Assembly: GCA_013178275.1 (NCBI GenBank)
Contig: JABLWZ010000013.1
Location: 60,694 to 124,693 of the forward strand
Direction of reading: 5' to 3'
From: Bacillota bacterium
GTDB taxonomy: Bacteria > Bacillota > Ch66 > Ch109
Length of the DNA stretch: 64,000 nucleotides
In this document: piece by piece, positions 35,413 through 44,921 of the stretch
Numbering within the stretch: position 1 is the first letter of the stretch
How the letters are laid out: each line of letters opens with the position of its first letter
Translations under genes and position numbers: made by a program
Notes under the pieces: model-generated
What the model was told of the DNA's origin: nothing
Databases searched by the model: none
Seen by the model: only the letters and a program-made list of their open reading frames with translations

Positions 35413-37287
35413 GTGGCGACAGAGGACATCCGAACCGGACAGACGGGGGAAGCGGCCGCGACGGTCGCGATCGAGTCAAAGCTGAAGAGCCTGCCCGACA
35501 CCCCCGGGATCTACCTGATGAAGGACGAGCGATCCCGGGTTATTTATGTCGGCAAGGCGCGGTCTTTGAAGAACCGCGTCCGTTCCTACTTTCAGTCTCC
35601 CGCGGGCCTGGACCCCAAGACCCGCACCCTGGTGGGCCACATCGCTGGCCTGGAGTACATCGCCACCGACTCCGAGGTGGAGGCGCTTATCCTTGAGAAC
35701 AACCTGATCAAGTTCTACCGGCCCAAGTACAACATCCGGCTGCGCGACGACAAGAGCTACCCCTACCTGAAGGTGACGATAAACGAGGAGTATCCCCGGG
35801 TGGTCCTGACCCGTAATTATATAAAGGACGGTTCCAAGTACTACGGTCCCTACACCGACGTGGGGGCGCTGCGCGACACCATGCGGTTGCTGGAGAACGT
35901 CTTTCCGCTGCGCGGCTGCAAGCCCTCCCAGCTTAAAAGACAGGCCCGTCCCTGCCTGAACGCCCATATCGGGCGCTGCCTGGCCCCCTGCACGGGAGAG
36001 GTCCCGCGGGAGGAGTACGCCGAGCTGGTGCAGCGGGTGCAGCTCTTCCTGGAGGGCAGGACCGAGGCGCTGGTGGCGGAGATCGAGGCGCGGATGGAAA
36101 AGGCCGCGGACGAGCTGGACTTTGAGCGGGCGGCGCGGCTGCGCGACCAGCTGAAGGCGGTGGAGGCCGTGGCGGAGCGGCAGAAGATAGTCTCCACCCG
36201 GCTGGGCGACCAGGACGTGATAGGGCTGGCCCTGGGCTACCAGGAGGCCGTGGCCCAGGTCTTCTTCATGCGGGAGGGCAAGCTGGTGGGGCGGGAGAGC
36301 TTCTGGCTCAACCACACCGGGGAGAGCACCGCCTCCGAGGTGCTGACCGCCTTCCTGGAGCGGTACTACTCGGCGGCCGAGGTGATACCGCCGACCCTGC
36401 TGCTGCCCGATGAGCTGAACCCCGAGGAGGAACCGCTGCTGACCGAATGGCTGCGCGGCCGGCGGGGCGGACGCCTGGAGATTCAGGTGCCGCGCCGGGG
36501 TGAGAAGCGGCAGCTGGTGGAGCTGGCGGTGAGGAACGCCCAGCTGGTGCTGAAGGAAAAGCTGCAGGCCGAGGAGGCATCCACCCGGCGCCGGGAGGAG
36601 ACCCTGGAGCGGCTGCGCCGGGACCTGGGACTGGAAAAACCGCCCCGCCGGATCGAGGGCTACGATATATCGAATTTAATGGGAAAACAGGCGGTGGGCT
36701 CGATGGTGGTCTTCATCGACGGGGAGCCCGCCAAGGGCGAGTACCGCCGGTTCAGCATCAAGACGGTCGAGGGGCCGAACGACTACGACTCCCTGTCGGA
36801 GGTGATCCGGCGCAGGTTCCAGAAGGGCCTGGAAGGCAGCGAGAAGTTCTCCGAGATGCCGGACCTGCTGCTGATCGACGGGGGCCGGGGACAGGTGGGA
36901 GCCGCGGTGAAGTCGCTGGACCTCCTGGGTTTGAGTTTCCCCTGCTTCGGCCTGGCCAAGGAGGAGGAGCAGATCTTCCCCTACGGGGAGCGGCAGCCGC
37001 TGGTGCTGCCCCTGAACTCCCCTTCCCTGCAGCTGCTGCAGCGGGTGAGGGACGAGGCGCATCGCTTCGCCCTGGAGGCGCACCGGAAGCGCCGGGGAAA
37101 GGCGGCGGTCCATTCGAGGCTGGAGGACGTGCCGGGTATCGGCCCCCAGAGGCGGCGCTCCCTGCTGAAGCACTTCGGCTCGCTGGCCCGCATCCGCGAG
37201 GCGGGGGTGGAGGAGCTGGCCCGGGCCCCAGGGATGAACCTGACCGTGGCCCAGGTGCTGCACGATTACCTGGCGGAAGAGGACTGA
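35413..37287 (+). CDS. uvrC: Excinuclease ABC subunit UvrC
   Basis: GTG 35413 follows GGAGGGAG, giving 624 residues. Order: GIY-YIG nuclease domain (about 20-100; PGIYLMKDE...IYVGKARSLKNR), UVR domain (about 215-250; ELDFERAARLRDQ), RNase H-like nuclease domain (GYDISNLMGKQAVGSMVVF, with LLIDGGRGQ) and a C-terminal helix-hairpin-helix pair (DVPGIGPQRRRSLLKHFGS). It makes both incisions in nucleotide excision repair. The uvrB-uvrA-yedF-uvrC order keeps the whole pathway within 9 kb. Confidence 0.97.
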   Translation: MATEDIRTGQTGEAAATVAIESKLKSLPDTPGIYLMKDERSRVIYVGKARSLKNRVRSYFQSPAGLDPKTRTLVGHIAGLEYIATDSEVEALILENNLIKFYRPKYNIRLRDDKSYPYLKVTINEEYPRVVLTRNYIKDGSKYYGPYTDVGALRDTMRLLENVFPLRGCKPSQLKRQARPCLNAHIGRCLAPCTGEVPREEYAELVQRVQLFLEGRTEALVAEIEARMEKAADELDFERAARLRDQLKAVEAVAERQKIVSTRLGDQDVIGLALGYQEAVAQVFFMREGKLVGRESFWLNHTGESTASEVLTAFLERYYSAAEVIPPTLLLPDELNPEEEPLLTEWLRGRRGGRLEIQVPRRGEKRQLVELAVRNAQLVLKEKLQAEEASTRRREETLERLRRDLGLEKPPRRIEGYDISNLMGKQAVGSMVVFIDGEPAKGEYRRFSIKTVEGPNDYDSLSEVIRRRFQKGLEGSEKFSEMPDLLLIDGGRGQVGAAVKSLDLLGLSFPCFGLAKEEEQIFPYGERQPLVLPLNSPSLQLLQRVRDEAHRFALEAHRKRRGKAAVHSRLEDVPGIGPQRRRSLLKHFGSLARIREAGVEELARAPGMNLTVAQVLHDYLAEED

Positions 37288-37359
37288 CCGGCGGATTATT
37301 CGAATTGATAAATATACTCGCGGTTTTAAAGCTATAATAAAAGAAGCTGAAAGAAAGGC

Positions 37360-38223
37360 GTGGATACCATAAAAGAGCTGACGAGCCGAAGACCGGACAC
37401 CCCCGGGATCAGCCCGGCCGACGACTACCGGCTGGTGGCGATCGACCTGGACGACACCCTGCTGGGAGACGACCTGAAGATTTCCGGGCGGGCCAAGCAG
37501 GCTATCCGGCGGTCGCGGGAGAAGGGGATACACGTCACCCTGGCCACCGGCCGGATGCTGCGGTCCGTGCTTCCCTACGCGGAGGAGCTGGACCTGAACC
37601 TCCCCCTGATCACCTACCAGGGGGCGCTGGTGAAAAACTCCCGCACCGGGGAGGTGCTGTACCACCGGCCGGTGCCGGGGGAGTTTGTGGGGCCGGTGGC
37701 GGATATCATAAGATCTTACGGGTATCACCTGCAGATGTACAACTACGACGAGCTGTGCATGGAGCGGTTCACCCCCGAGGGAGCGGACTACGCCCGCCTG
37801 GCAGGGGTGGGGGTAACCCTGGTGGAGGACCTGCGGTTCGCCTGCCCGCAGCCCACCAAGGTCCTGGTGGTCAACTACCAGGAGTGGAGGCTGGACGAGC
37901 TGGCCCGGGTCCTGGGCGACCGCTTCGGGGACAGCCTCTACGTGACCAAGTCCAAGCCGCACTACCTGGAGATACTGCACCCGGAGGCCACCAAGGGGAA
38001 GGCCTTGAAGGTGGTGGCCGATTACTTCGGGGTGCCCCGGGAGTCGGTGGTGGCGATCGGGGACAGCTTCAACGACCTGGACATGATCCAGTACGCGGGG
38101 CTGGGAGTGGTGATGGGCAACGCCCGGGAGGAGATCAAGCGGTATGCCGACTACGTCACCCGGGGAAACAACGACGACGGGGTGGCTGAGGTTTTGGAGC
38201 AGTGGGTCCTGAAAGAATTTTAA
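37360..38223 (+). CDS. HAD-superfamily phosphatase, Cof type
   Basis: A 287-residue cytoplasmic hydrolase. Motif I is AIDLDDTLL (about 27-35) with the nucleophile Asp, motif II is in TLATGRM, and motif IV is GDSFNDLDMI. The large IIB-type cap between them defines Cof proteins, which dephosphorylate sugar phosphates and cofactors. GTG 37360 has a GAAAGG site and a TATAAT lies at 37333-37338. It sits after uvrC and before a DUF362 gene. Confidence 0.88.
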   Translation: MDTIKELTSRRPDTPGISPADDYRLVAIDLDDTLLGDDLKISGRAKQAIRRSREKGIHVTLATGRMLRSVLPYAEELDLNLPLITYQGALVKNSRTGEVLYHRPVPGEFVGPVADIIRSYGYHLQMYNYDELCMERFTPEGADYARLAGVGVTLVEDLRFACPQPTKVLVVNYQEWRLDELARVLGDRFGDSLYVTKSKPHYLEILHPEATKGKALKVVADYFGVPRESVVAIGDSFNDLDMIQYAGLGVVMGNAREEIKRYADYVTRGNNDDGVAEVLEQWVLKEF

Positions 38224-38241
38224 GGGAGCGGAGGGAGAGTT

Positions 38242-39348
38242 ATGACTGCGGAGGTATTTTTCACCGACATGAGGACCTCCAGCGGGCGCAGCCTGCTGGA
38301 CAAGATGGAGAAACTCTTCGAACTGGCCGGGATGGGAGACGCCATCAAGGCGGGAGACCTGGTGGCGATCAAGATCCACTTCGGGGAGCAGGGGAATCTC
38401 GGTTACGTGCGTCCCCAGTACCTGCGGCGGCTGGTTAAGAGCATCAAGGCCCGGGGAGGCAAACCCTTTCTGACCGACGCCAACACCCTCTACGTGGGCA
38501 GCCGCGCCAACGCGGTGGACCACCTCCAGACCGCGGTGGAAAACGGGTTCGCTTACGCCGTGGTCGACGCCCCGCTGATTATTGCCGACGGGCTGAATGG
38601 AAAAGACTTCATTAACGTAAAAATAGATAAGAAACACTACGAATCGGTAAAGATCGGGACGGCCATCCACCACGCCAACTCGCTGATAGCCGTCACCCAC
38701 TTCAAGGGGCACGAGCTGACGGGTTTTGGCGGGACCCTGAAGAACCTGGGGATGGGTTCGGGCTCCCGGGGCGGCAAGCAGGCCATGCACTCCGACGTGG
38801 CGCCCAAGATCAACCCGGACAAGTGCCTGGCCTGCGGGACCTGCATCGAGTGGTGCCCGGCGGCCGCGATCAGCATCGACGAGAAAGAGGACGCGGCGGT
38901 GATCGACTACCAGAAGTGCATCGGCTGTGGCGAGTGCACGGTCACCTGCCCGGTGCCGGCCATCAAGGTGAGCTGGAAGACCACCACCCAGGCGACCCAG
39001 GAAAAGATAGCGGAGTATGCCCTGGGGGTGGTCGCTCCCAAGGCGGGCAAGGTGGGGTATATCACCTTCCTCACCGACATCAGCCCCGACTGCGACTGCT
39101 TCGGCTGGAACGACGCCCCGATGGTGGCGGATATCGGCATCCTGGCCTCCCTCGACCCGGTGGCGATCGACCAGGCGGCGGTGGACCTGGTGAACCAGCA
39201 GCCCCGGCTGGTGGGTTCGAAGGTCACCGGCAAGATAGAGGAGAAGGACCACTTCAAAGCCGCGCACAACATCGACTGGTCCTACCAGCTGGCCTACGCG
39301 GAGGAGATAGGACTCGGTACCCGCAGCTACAAGCTGGTGAGGGTGTAG
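38242..39348 (+). CDS. DUF362 domain protein with 2[4Fe-4S] ferredoxin domain
   Basis: A 368-residue protein. The N-terminal DUF362 domain (about 35-185; KIHFGEQGNLGYVRP start, HFKGHELTGFGGTLKNLGMG) is followed by two CxxCxxCxxxCP clusters (CLACGTCIEWCP and CIGCGECTVTCP, about 194-240), then a C-terminal extension. The family is common in strict anaerobes and its reaction is not established; an electron-transfer or reductase role is inferred. ATG 38242 has a GGAGGGAG site. Confidence 0.85.
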   Translation: MTAEVFFTDMRTSSGRSLLDKMEKLFELAGMGDAIKAGDLVAIKIHFGEQGNLGYVRPQYLRRLVKSIKARGGKPFLTDANTLYVGSRANAVDHLQTAVENGFAYAVVDAPLIIADGLNGKDFINVKIDKKHYESVKIGTAIHHANSLIAVTHFKGHELTGFGGTLKNLGMGSGSRGGKQAMHSDVAPKINPDKCLACGTCIEWCPAAAISIDEKEDAAVIDYQKCIGCGECTVTCPVPAIKVSWKTTTQATQEKIAEYALGVVAPKAGKVGYITFLTDISPDCDCFGWNDAPMVADIGILASLDPVAIDQAAVDLVNQQPRLVGSKVTGKIEEKDHFKAAHNIDWSYQLAYAEEIGLGTRSYKLVRV

Positions 39349-39382
39349 AATAGGAATTTAAGGGGGTTGATCCGTTACGACT

Positions 39383-40441
39383 GTGGCAGACTACCCGCAA
39401 ACAAGTGAACTGGCCCTGGGGGTGGACCTGGGGGGAACCAAGATATTCGTTATCCTGGCGGATGCCGCTGGGAGGGTGGTTTCCGAGAGCCAGCTGCTCA
39501 CCCCGCCCACCTACGGCGAACTGGAGGTATTCGACACCATCCTGGAAGGGGTGGCCCGGGTGCTGTCCGCAGGAGAGCCCGGCGGACATGCCCCCCAGAC
39601 CGTCACGGAGAGGATCCACCGGGGCCGGATACGGCTGATCTCGGAAGGACGACCGGTGGTAGGCCTGGGTATCGGGGTGGCGGGGGTGGTGTCCGGCTGC
39701 GGAAACATCATCTGCCAGGCGCCCAACCTGGGATGGAAAGACGTCGGCTTCCGCCGGCGGCTGGAGATAGCCGTAGGCCTGCCGGTACTGATGGACAACG
39801 ACACCAATGTGGCCGCCTGGGGAGAGTACTGCTACGGCGGCCACGGCCGGCCTGAATCCCTGGTCTACCTGGGGGTGGGTACCGGGATCGGCGGCGGCAT
39901 CGTGCTGAAGGGGAAACTGTACAAGGGATCGAGCGGCGGCGCGGGGGAGATCGGCCACGTAGTGGTCGAGCCGGGAGGCCCGGTCTGCAGCCTGGGACAC
40001 CCCGGCTGCCTGGAGGCCATGGCCTCGGGGCTGGCGATAGCCCGCATCGCGAAGGAAGAGGTGAGGAGGGGCCGGGCCGACAGCCTGCTGCCATACGCGG
40101 ATGGCGATCCCGAACTCCTGACCGCACAGGTGGTGGGGACGGCGGTAGCCGACGGCAACCCGCTGGCGCAGGAGATACTGACCCGGGCTGGGACCTACCT
40201 GGGGATCGGGATAGCCAGCGTGATAAACATCCTGAATCCCGAGGTGGTGGTTATCGGCGGCGGGGTGGCCAGGATGGGGGAGGCCTTCCTGGCCCCGATA
40301 CAGAGAGAGTTAGAGGTGCGCGCCTTCCCGGAGCTCAGGCGGGCGGTGCGGGTTTGCCTGTCCGGACTGGGCCGGCCGGTGGGAGCGCTGGGGGCTTCCG
40401 CGATGTTCTTTCAAAGGAAATTATACTCTGAAGATGGCTGA
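39383..40441 (+). CDS. ROK family sugar kinase (glucokinase-like)
   Basis: A 352-residue cytoplasmic kinase or regulator. The phosphate motif LGVDLGGTKIFV (about 12-23), the DNDTNVAAWGE catalytic region and the GTGIGGGIV glycine loop are clear. The zinc motif of ROK proteins, normally CxCGxxGCxE, reads CSLGHPGCLE here, so one Cys is replaced by Leu. There is no DNA-binding domain, so a kinase is favoured over a repressor. GTG 39383 is the only nearby start; its GGGGG site is rather far (about 17 nt). Confidence 0.82.
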   Translation: MADYPQTSELALGVDLGGTKIFVILADAAGRVVSESQLLTPPTYGELEVFDTILEGVARVLSAGEPGGHAPQTVTERIHRGRIRLISEGRPVVGLGIGVAGVVSGCGNIICQAPNLGWKDVGFRRRLEIAVGLPVLMDNDTNVAAWGEYCYGGHGRPESLVYLGVGTGIGGGIVLKGKLYKGSSGGAGEIGHVVVEPGGPVCSLGHPGCLEAMASGLAIARIAKEEVRRGRADSLLPYADGDPELLTAQVVGTAVADGNPLAQEILTRAGTYLGIGIASVINILNPEVVVIGGGVARMGEAFLAPIQRELEVRAFPELRRAVRVCLSGLGRPVGALGASAMFFQRKLYSEDG

Positions 40442-40478
40442 TGCTAAATTGGCCGAAGGGGCGGCAGCCCATAGCGGA

Positions 40479-40527
40479 AAAGAAAAGCGATTACCCTGAT
40501 GGGGATTAGAATCGCTTTTCTTTCGGA
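40479..40527 (+). terminator. Terminator between the ROK kinase and the isomerase gene
   Basis: A perfect 14-bp stem (40479-40492 with 40510-40523) whose 3' arm supplies the T-rich tract. It ends only about 20 nt before the next start codon and could also attenuate it. Confidence 0.75.
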
Positions 40528-40545
40528 AGAAGGGAGTGCAAGGAC

Positions 40546-41607
40546 TTGAACCTGGACTCGATTGAGGAGCTGAACCAGGCTGATCCGGGCGGGATGCTGC
40601 GGGTTTTGTGGAACCTGCCCGAGCAGTGCGAAGAGGCGTGGAGGATAGGGACGGAGGCGGTTTTCGAACTGCCGACCGGGTTTGACCAGGTGGTGGTTAC
40701 CGGCCTCGGGGGGTCCGCCATTGGGGGCGACCTGCTTCGGGTTTACGCCACCTCGGAAGCGGCGGTGCCGGTGCTGGTGAACCGTGACTACCGGCTGCCC
40801 GCTTTCGTCGGTCCCCGGACCCTGGTCTTCGCGGTCAGTTATTCGGGCAACACCGAGGAGACCCTGAGCGCCTACGACGATGCCCGGGCGCGCGGGGCTT
40901 CGATGATGGCGGTGACCACCGGCGGACAGCTGGCGGAGAGGGCCAGGCGGGACGGGGTTCCCCTGGTGATCATCCCCGGGGGCATCTCACCCCGGGCGGC
41001 GTCGGGCTACCTGTTCCTGCCCACCCTGGCGGTGATGCAGCGGGTAGGCCTGCTGGGGGACGCGGGGCCGTCGGTGGCGGAGACCGTCAATCTGTTGAAG
41101 GAGATGCGGGAGGAGCTGGGACCCCAGTCGCCCGAGAACCGGAACCTGGCCAAACAGCTGGCGCGGCGGTTCTTCCAGCGGATACCCGTGATATACGGGT
41201 CCAGCGGAACCACCGAGACGGTGGCCATGCGCTGGAAGGGACAGATCAACGAGAACAGCAAGGCGATGGCCTACTTCAACGTTTTCCCCGAGCTGAACCA
41301 CAACGAGATCGTGGGAACCGAGAAGCCGGCAGCAAAGCTCAAGGACCTCGAACTGATATTCCTCTCCGACCCGGCTGATCATCCACGGGTGAAGGCCCGC
41401 CTGGAGATCACCCGCGGGCTTATCGGGGAGCGGGTGGGAGCGATCACCGAGGTGGCCGCCCGGGGGGGATCGAAGCTGGCCCGAGCCTATTCCCTGATCT
41501 ACGTGGGGGACTACGCCAGCGTTTACCTGGCCCTGATGTACGGGATCGACCCGACCCCGGTCAAACTGATCGACGCCCTGAAAAAAAGACTCAGTGATTT
41601 CCAGTAG
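40546..41607 (+). CDS. Bifunctional phosphoglucose/phosphomannose isomerase
   Basis: A 353-residue SIS-domain protein. The first SIS domain has TGLGGSAIGGDLLR, with an AVSYSGNTEETL phosphate-binding segment. The C-terminal part has PELNHNEIVG, where Glu and His act in catalysis in the Pgi/Pmi family. It interconverts glucose-6-P or mannose-6-P with fructose-6-P in the cytoplasm and is shorter than classical Pgi. TTG 40546 is used with an AAGGGAG site; the start is fairly certain. Confidence 0.88.
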   Translation: MNLDSIEELNQADPGGMLRVLWNLPEQCEEAWRIGTEAVFELPTGFDQVVVTGLGGSAIGGDLLRVYATSEAAVPVLVNRDYRLPAFVGPRTLVFAVSYSGNTEETLSAYDDARARGASMMAVTTGGQLAERARRDGVPLVIIPGGISPRAASGYLFLPTLAVMQRVGLLGDAGPSVAETVNLLKEMREELGPQSPENRNLAKQLARRFFQRIPVIYGSSGTTETVAMRWKGQINENSKAMAYFNVFPELNHNEIVGTEKPAAKLKDLELIFLSDPADHPRVKARLEITRGLIGERVGAITEVAARGGSKLARAYSLIYVGDYASVYLALMYGIDPTPVKLIDALKKRLSDFQ

Positions 41608-41639
41608 TATTGGTACGAATTTTGCATTAAATTTATAGG

Positions 41640-41666
41640 GGGGAGGCAGGAACTTTCTGCTTCCTC
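41640..41666 (+). terminator. Terminator-like hairpin upstream of rapZ
   Basis: A 10-bp stem with two wobbles (41640-41649 with 41657-41666) followed by an A/T-rich tract. A second perfect hairpin TTGGTG-TTTG-CACCAA (41703-41718) lies right before the rapZ ribosome-binding site. Confidence 0.5.
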
Positions 41667-41733
41667 TCGAATTATTTTATTATAAGGGTGTACTCAGAAG
41701 AATTGGTGTTTGCACCAAAAGGAAGGTGGGGTA

Positions 41734-42627
41734 TTGGAGCAGAGGATAGAGCTGCAGATAGTGATTATCACGGGTCTGTCGGGCGCGGGTAAGACCACCG
41801 CGGTCCGTTCCCTGGAGGACCTTGGTTACTACTGCATCGACAACCTGCCCCCTACCCTGATCCCAAAGTTCATCGAGCTTTGTTCCCAGTCCGAAGGGAA
41901 GATCAACAAGATCGCCCTGGTTATCGATATACGCGGGGGGAAGTTCTTCGAGTCCTTCGCGGAATCGCTGACGGCCCTGGACCAGATCGGCTTCCAGTAT
42001 GAGATATTCTTCCTGGAGGCGTCCGACGACATACTGGTGCGCCGGTTCAAGGAGTCCCGACGGCGTCACCCGCTGGCGCCGCTGGGGAGCGTGCTGGAGG
42101 GCATACTCGCCGAGCGTAAGCTGCTGCAGGACCTGCGGGGGAGGGCCAACCTGATCGTCGACACCTCGAGCCTCAGCGTCCAGGACCTGAAGGAAAAGAT
42201 TATAGAACTTTTCGGCTCGAATTCTACCACTGCCAAGATGACCATCACCCTGGTCTCGTTCGGGTACAAGTACGGTATACCGCTGGACTCCGACCTGGTG
42301 ATGGACGTGCGCTTCCTGCCCAACCCCTTTTACCTGGAAGAGATGAGGGAGCAGACTGGTTTGGACGACCCGGTTAAGCAGTTCGTCTTGCAGCACCAGA
42401 CTACCAGGACCTTTTTACAGCGATTCACCAACCTGTTAAAATTTTTGATCCCACACTACATCCGTGAAGGCAAGACCCACCTCGGTATCGCCATCGGCTG
42501 CACCGGCGGTCAGCACCGCTCGGTGGTGCTGGCGAACTCGATAGGGGAGGCCCTGAACAAAAAGGGCTTCGAGGTTATCGTAAAACACCGGGATTTACCC
42601 CGACGTCTGCCGGGGGTACAGAGATGA
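41734..42627 (+). CDS. rapZ: RapZ/YvcJ nucleotide-binding protein
   Basis: TTG 41734 follows GGAAGGTGGGG, giving 297 residues. Walker [10 protein letters not shown] (about 11-19), the YYCIDNLPP segment and the C-terminal [11 protein letters not shown] motif are diagnostic. In E. coli RapZ directs decay of the GlmZ small RNA; in Bacillus YvcJ hydrolyses GTP and affects competence. Which role applies here is unknown. It overlaps glmR by 4 bp and belongs to the conserved rapZ-glmR-whiA set. Confidence 0.94.
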   Translation: MEQRIELQIVIITGLSGAGKTTAVRSLEDLGYYCIDNLPPTLIPKFIELCSQSEGKINKIALVIDIRGGKFFESFAESLTALDQIGFQYEIFFLEASDDILVRRFKESRRRHPLAPLGSVLEGILAERKLLQDLRGRANLIVDTSSLSVQDLKEKIIELFGSNSTTAKMTITLVSFGYKYGIPLDSDLVMDVRFLPNPFYLEEMREQTGLDDPVKQFVLQHQTTRTFLQRFTNLLKFLIPHYIREGKTHLGIAIGCTGGQHRSVVLANSIGEALNKKGFEVIVKHRDLPRRLPGVQR

Positions 42628-43877
42628 TCAAGTGGCTTCGCTGGCTGTATCCGGGTTTGCGGGTCAAGAGATACTATTTCCTGGCCCTGCTGGGCCTGAC
42701 CATACTGGCGGCAGGGGCGGTAGTCGCGGGCAGACCGCAGTTTTTAGCGGAAAGGCAGATGCCCCTCGACAGCCTCTTTATCGGCCTGATGATGGTTGGG
42801 GTGGGTCTCATCCTGATACTGGCCGGGAACCTGGCGGTTGTGCGTTCCATGATGCGGACGCTGATGCCCCACCGGAGAGGTGAGCTGGTAGAGACCATCT
42901 ACCAGAACCGGCTGCTCAGGCGGGGCCGCCGGATAGTGGTACTGGGCGGGGGCACCGGGATCGCGGTGCTTCTGCGGGGCCTCAAAGAATACACATCGAA
43001 CCTGACCGCCCTGGTCACTGTCACCGACGACGGCGGCAGTTCGGGGAGGCTCAGGACCGAGCTGGGGGTGCTGCCGCCGGGGGATATCCGCAACTGCCTG
43101 GTAGCCCTGGCGGACACCGAGACCTTGATGGACGAGGTCCTGGGCCATCGATTCCAGCAGGGGAAAGGGCTGACCGGGCACACCCTGGGCAACCTCCTGC
43201 TGGTGAGCATGACCGAACTGACGGGGGACTTCGTAAAGGCGATCCAGGAGGTCAGCCGGGTGCTGGCCATAAGGGGCAAGGTGCTGCCGGCGACCCTGTC
43301 GCACCAGACCCTGTGCGCCGAGCTGAAGGACGGGACCATCCTGGAGGGGGAGACCCGGATAACCCAGGAAGGTGTAAAGGGGATAAAGCGGGTTTTTCTA
43401 AGGCCCGGATGCCCCGAACCGGTCGATGAGACCCTGAAGGCGATCGCTGAGGCGGACGCCATAGTGATGGGGCCGGGGAGCCTGTACACCAGTGTGATAC
43501 CAAATCTGCTGGTCAACGGGATTGTTGATGCTATTCGAAACGCACCAGGCATAAAGATTTATATCTGCAATGTGATGACCCAACCGGGAGAGACCGATGA
43601 CTACACCGCTTCCGACCACCTGAAGGCGATCTATCAGCACTGCGAGGCGGGACTGATAGAGTACATGGTGGTTAACACCCAGGAAACCCGACGGCTGCAG
43701 CTCAGAAAATACCAGGAAAAGGGCGCCCGGCCGGTGCGGGTCGACACCAAGGAGCTGGCCAGCATGGGAGTGAAGGTGGTAGGCGCCGACCTGCTGGAGC
43801 AGGGACAGCTTATCCGCCATGACCCCGAGCTTCTGGCGGCGGCCGTGATCGATCTGGTCCAGAGAAGAGGGATCTAG
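42624..43877 (+). CDS. glmR: GlmR/YvcK, gluconeogenesis and cell-wall precursor factor with membrane extension
   Basis: A 417-residue protein. The CofD-like core (about 108-415) has [17 protein letters not shown] and [13 protein letters not shown], binding UDP-GlcNAc-like ligands. In Bacillus it is needed on gluconeogenic carbon sources and stimulates GlmS. Unlike Bacillus YvcK, it has an N-terminal extension of about 100 residues with two hydrophobic spans (about 19-37 and 51-70), which should tether it to the membrane. ATG overlaps the rapZ stop. Confidence 0.93.
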   Translation: MIKWLRWLYPGLRVKRYYFLALLGLTILAAGAVVAGRPQFLAERQMPLDSLFIGLMMVGVGLILILAGNLAVVRSMMRTLMPHRRGELVETIYQNRLLRRGRRIVVLGGGTGIAVLLRGLKEYTSNLTALVTVTDDGGSSGRLRTELGVLPPGDIRNCLVALADTETLMDEVLGHRFQQGKGLTGHTLGNLLLVSMTELTGDFVKAIQEVSRVLAIRGKVLPATLSHQTLCAELKDGTILEGETRITQEGVKGIKRVFLRPGCPEPVDETLKAIAEADAIVMGPGSLYTSVIPNLLVNGIVDAIRNAPGIKIYICNVMTQPGETDDYTASDHLKAIYQHCEAGLIEYMVVNTQETRRLQLRKYQEKGARPVRVDTKELASMGVKVVGADLLEQGQLIRHDPELLAAAVIDLVQRRGI

Positions 43878-43879
43878 TC

Positions 43880-44827
43880 TTGGCCTCTGGTACATTTTCA
43901 GACCGGGTGAAGAACGAGGCAGCCCGCATCAAGCTGGAAAAAGACTGCTGCCGCCTGGCGGAGCTGTCTGGACTGCTGAGGGCGGCGGGCAGCCTGCAGT
44001 TGAGTTCCGGACAGCAGACGGCTTTTCACCTTTCGACCGATCACCCGGCAGTGGCCAGGAGGATCATCCAGCTGTCGCGTAGCCTCTTCGATTGGCCGGC
44101 GGAGACCACTGTCCAGCGCAGCAACCGACTGGGGGGAAAAAACCGCTACCTGGTTCGGCTGGTGATGCAGCGGTGGGACGAGGACGCGATCAGGAAGCTG
44201 GGGATAATCAAGGGCCGGTCGATGGCGGTGGGAATCAGGGCATCCCTAAAGCGGAGGCAGTGCTGCCGGCGCGCCTTCCTGCGGGGCGTCTTCCTGGGAG
44301 CGGGATCGATCTCGCGGCCTGACAAGGCCTATCACCTGGAGATAATCGCCAACCAGGAACCGTTTGCCCAGGAACTGGTCGAGATGATGGCCACGCTCGG
44401 ACTTAACGCGCGGATCCATATCCGCAAGCAGAAACCGATCATCTACCTGAAAGGGGTGGAGCAGATAGCCGAACTGCTCAGCATGATCGGGGCGCACAAC
44501 TCCCTGCTGTACCTGCAGGAACTGCGGATAATGAAGGAGATGCGCGGCAATGTCAATCGGCTGGTAAACTGCGACACCGCCAACCTGGAAAAGACCGTCA
44601 GCACCGGGCTCAGGCAGGCTGAGTCCATCAGGCTGATAGCGGAGCGGCTGGGGATGGAGAGGATAGACCCCAAACTCCGCCAGGTGGCCGAGGCCCGGCT
44701 CAGCCATCCCGAGGCCACCCTGGGTGAGCTGGCGGAGATACTGGGGACGGGGATCAGCCGCTCGGGGATCAACCACCGCCTGCGGAGGCTGGAACAGATC
44801 GCCCGGGGACTGGCGCCGGATTTATGA
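43880..44827 (+). CDS. whiA: WhiA-type DNA-binding regulator
   Basis: A 315-residue protein with an N-terminal LAGLIDADG-like fold without nuclease function and a C-terminal helix-turn-helix (about 260-310; LGELAEILGTGISRSGINHRLRRL). WhiA controls sporulation in Streptomyces and influences cell division and chromosome segregation in Bacillus. TTG 43880 starts 2 bp after the glmR stop. Completes the rapZ-glmR-whiA operon. Confidence 0.94.
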   Translation: MASGTFSDRVKNEAARIKLEKDCCRLAELSGLLRAAGSLQLSSGQQTAFHLSTDHPAVARRIIQLSRSLFDWPAETTVQRSNRLGGKNRYLVRLVMQRWDEDAIRKLGIIKGRSMAVGIRASLKRRQCCRRAFLRGVFLGAGSISRPDKAYHLEIIANQEPFAQELVEMMATLGLNARIHIRKQKPIIYLKGVEQIAELLSMIGAHNSLLYLQELRIMKEMRGNVNRLVNCDTANLEKTVSTGLRQAESIRLIAERLGMERIDPKLRQVAEARLSHPEATLGELAEILGTGISRSGINHRLRRLEQIARGLAPDL

Positions 44828-44890
44828 AAACAGAATAAGAAAAGGCCATAGAGAAAGAGAAAAAGAGAGAATCTAAAAAGAGAGAGAATT

Positions 44891-44921
44891 TTAATCTAAT
44901 GCTGGGGGTGGATTAGATTAA
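44891..44921 (+). promoter_or_regulatory. Hairpin with the rpoN ribosome-binding site in its loop
   Basis: A perfect 10-bp stem (44891-44900 with 44912-44921) ends on the A of the rpoN ATG. The loop GCTGGGGGTGG holds the only good Shine-Dalgarno sequence. Such a structure could tune rpoN translation. The 60 bp upstream are unusually purine-rich. Confidence 0.6.

Noticed and set aside
37305..37338. Promoter for the HAD phosphatase using TTGATA and TATAAT
   Set aside because: The spacer is 22 nt, too long for a SigA promoter; only the -10 element is noted.
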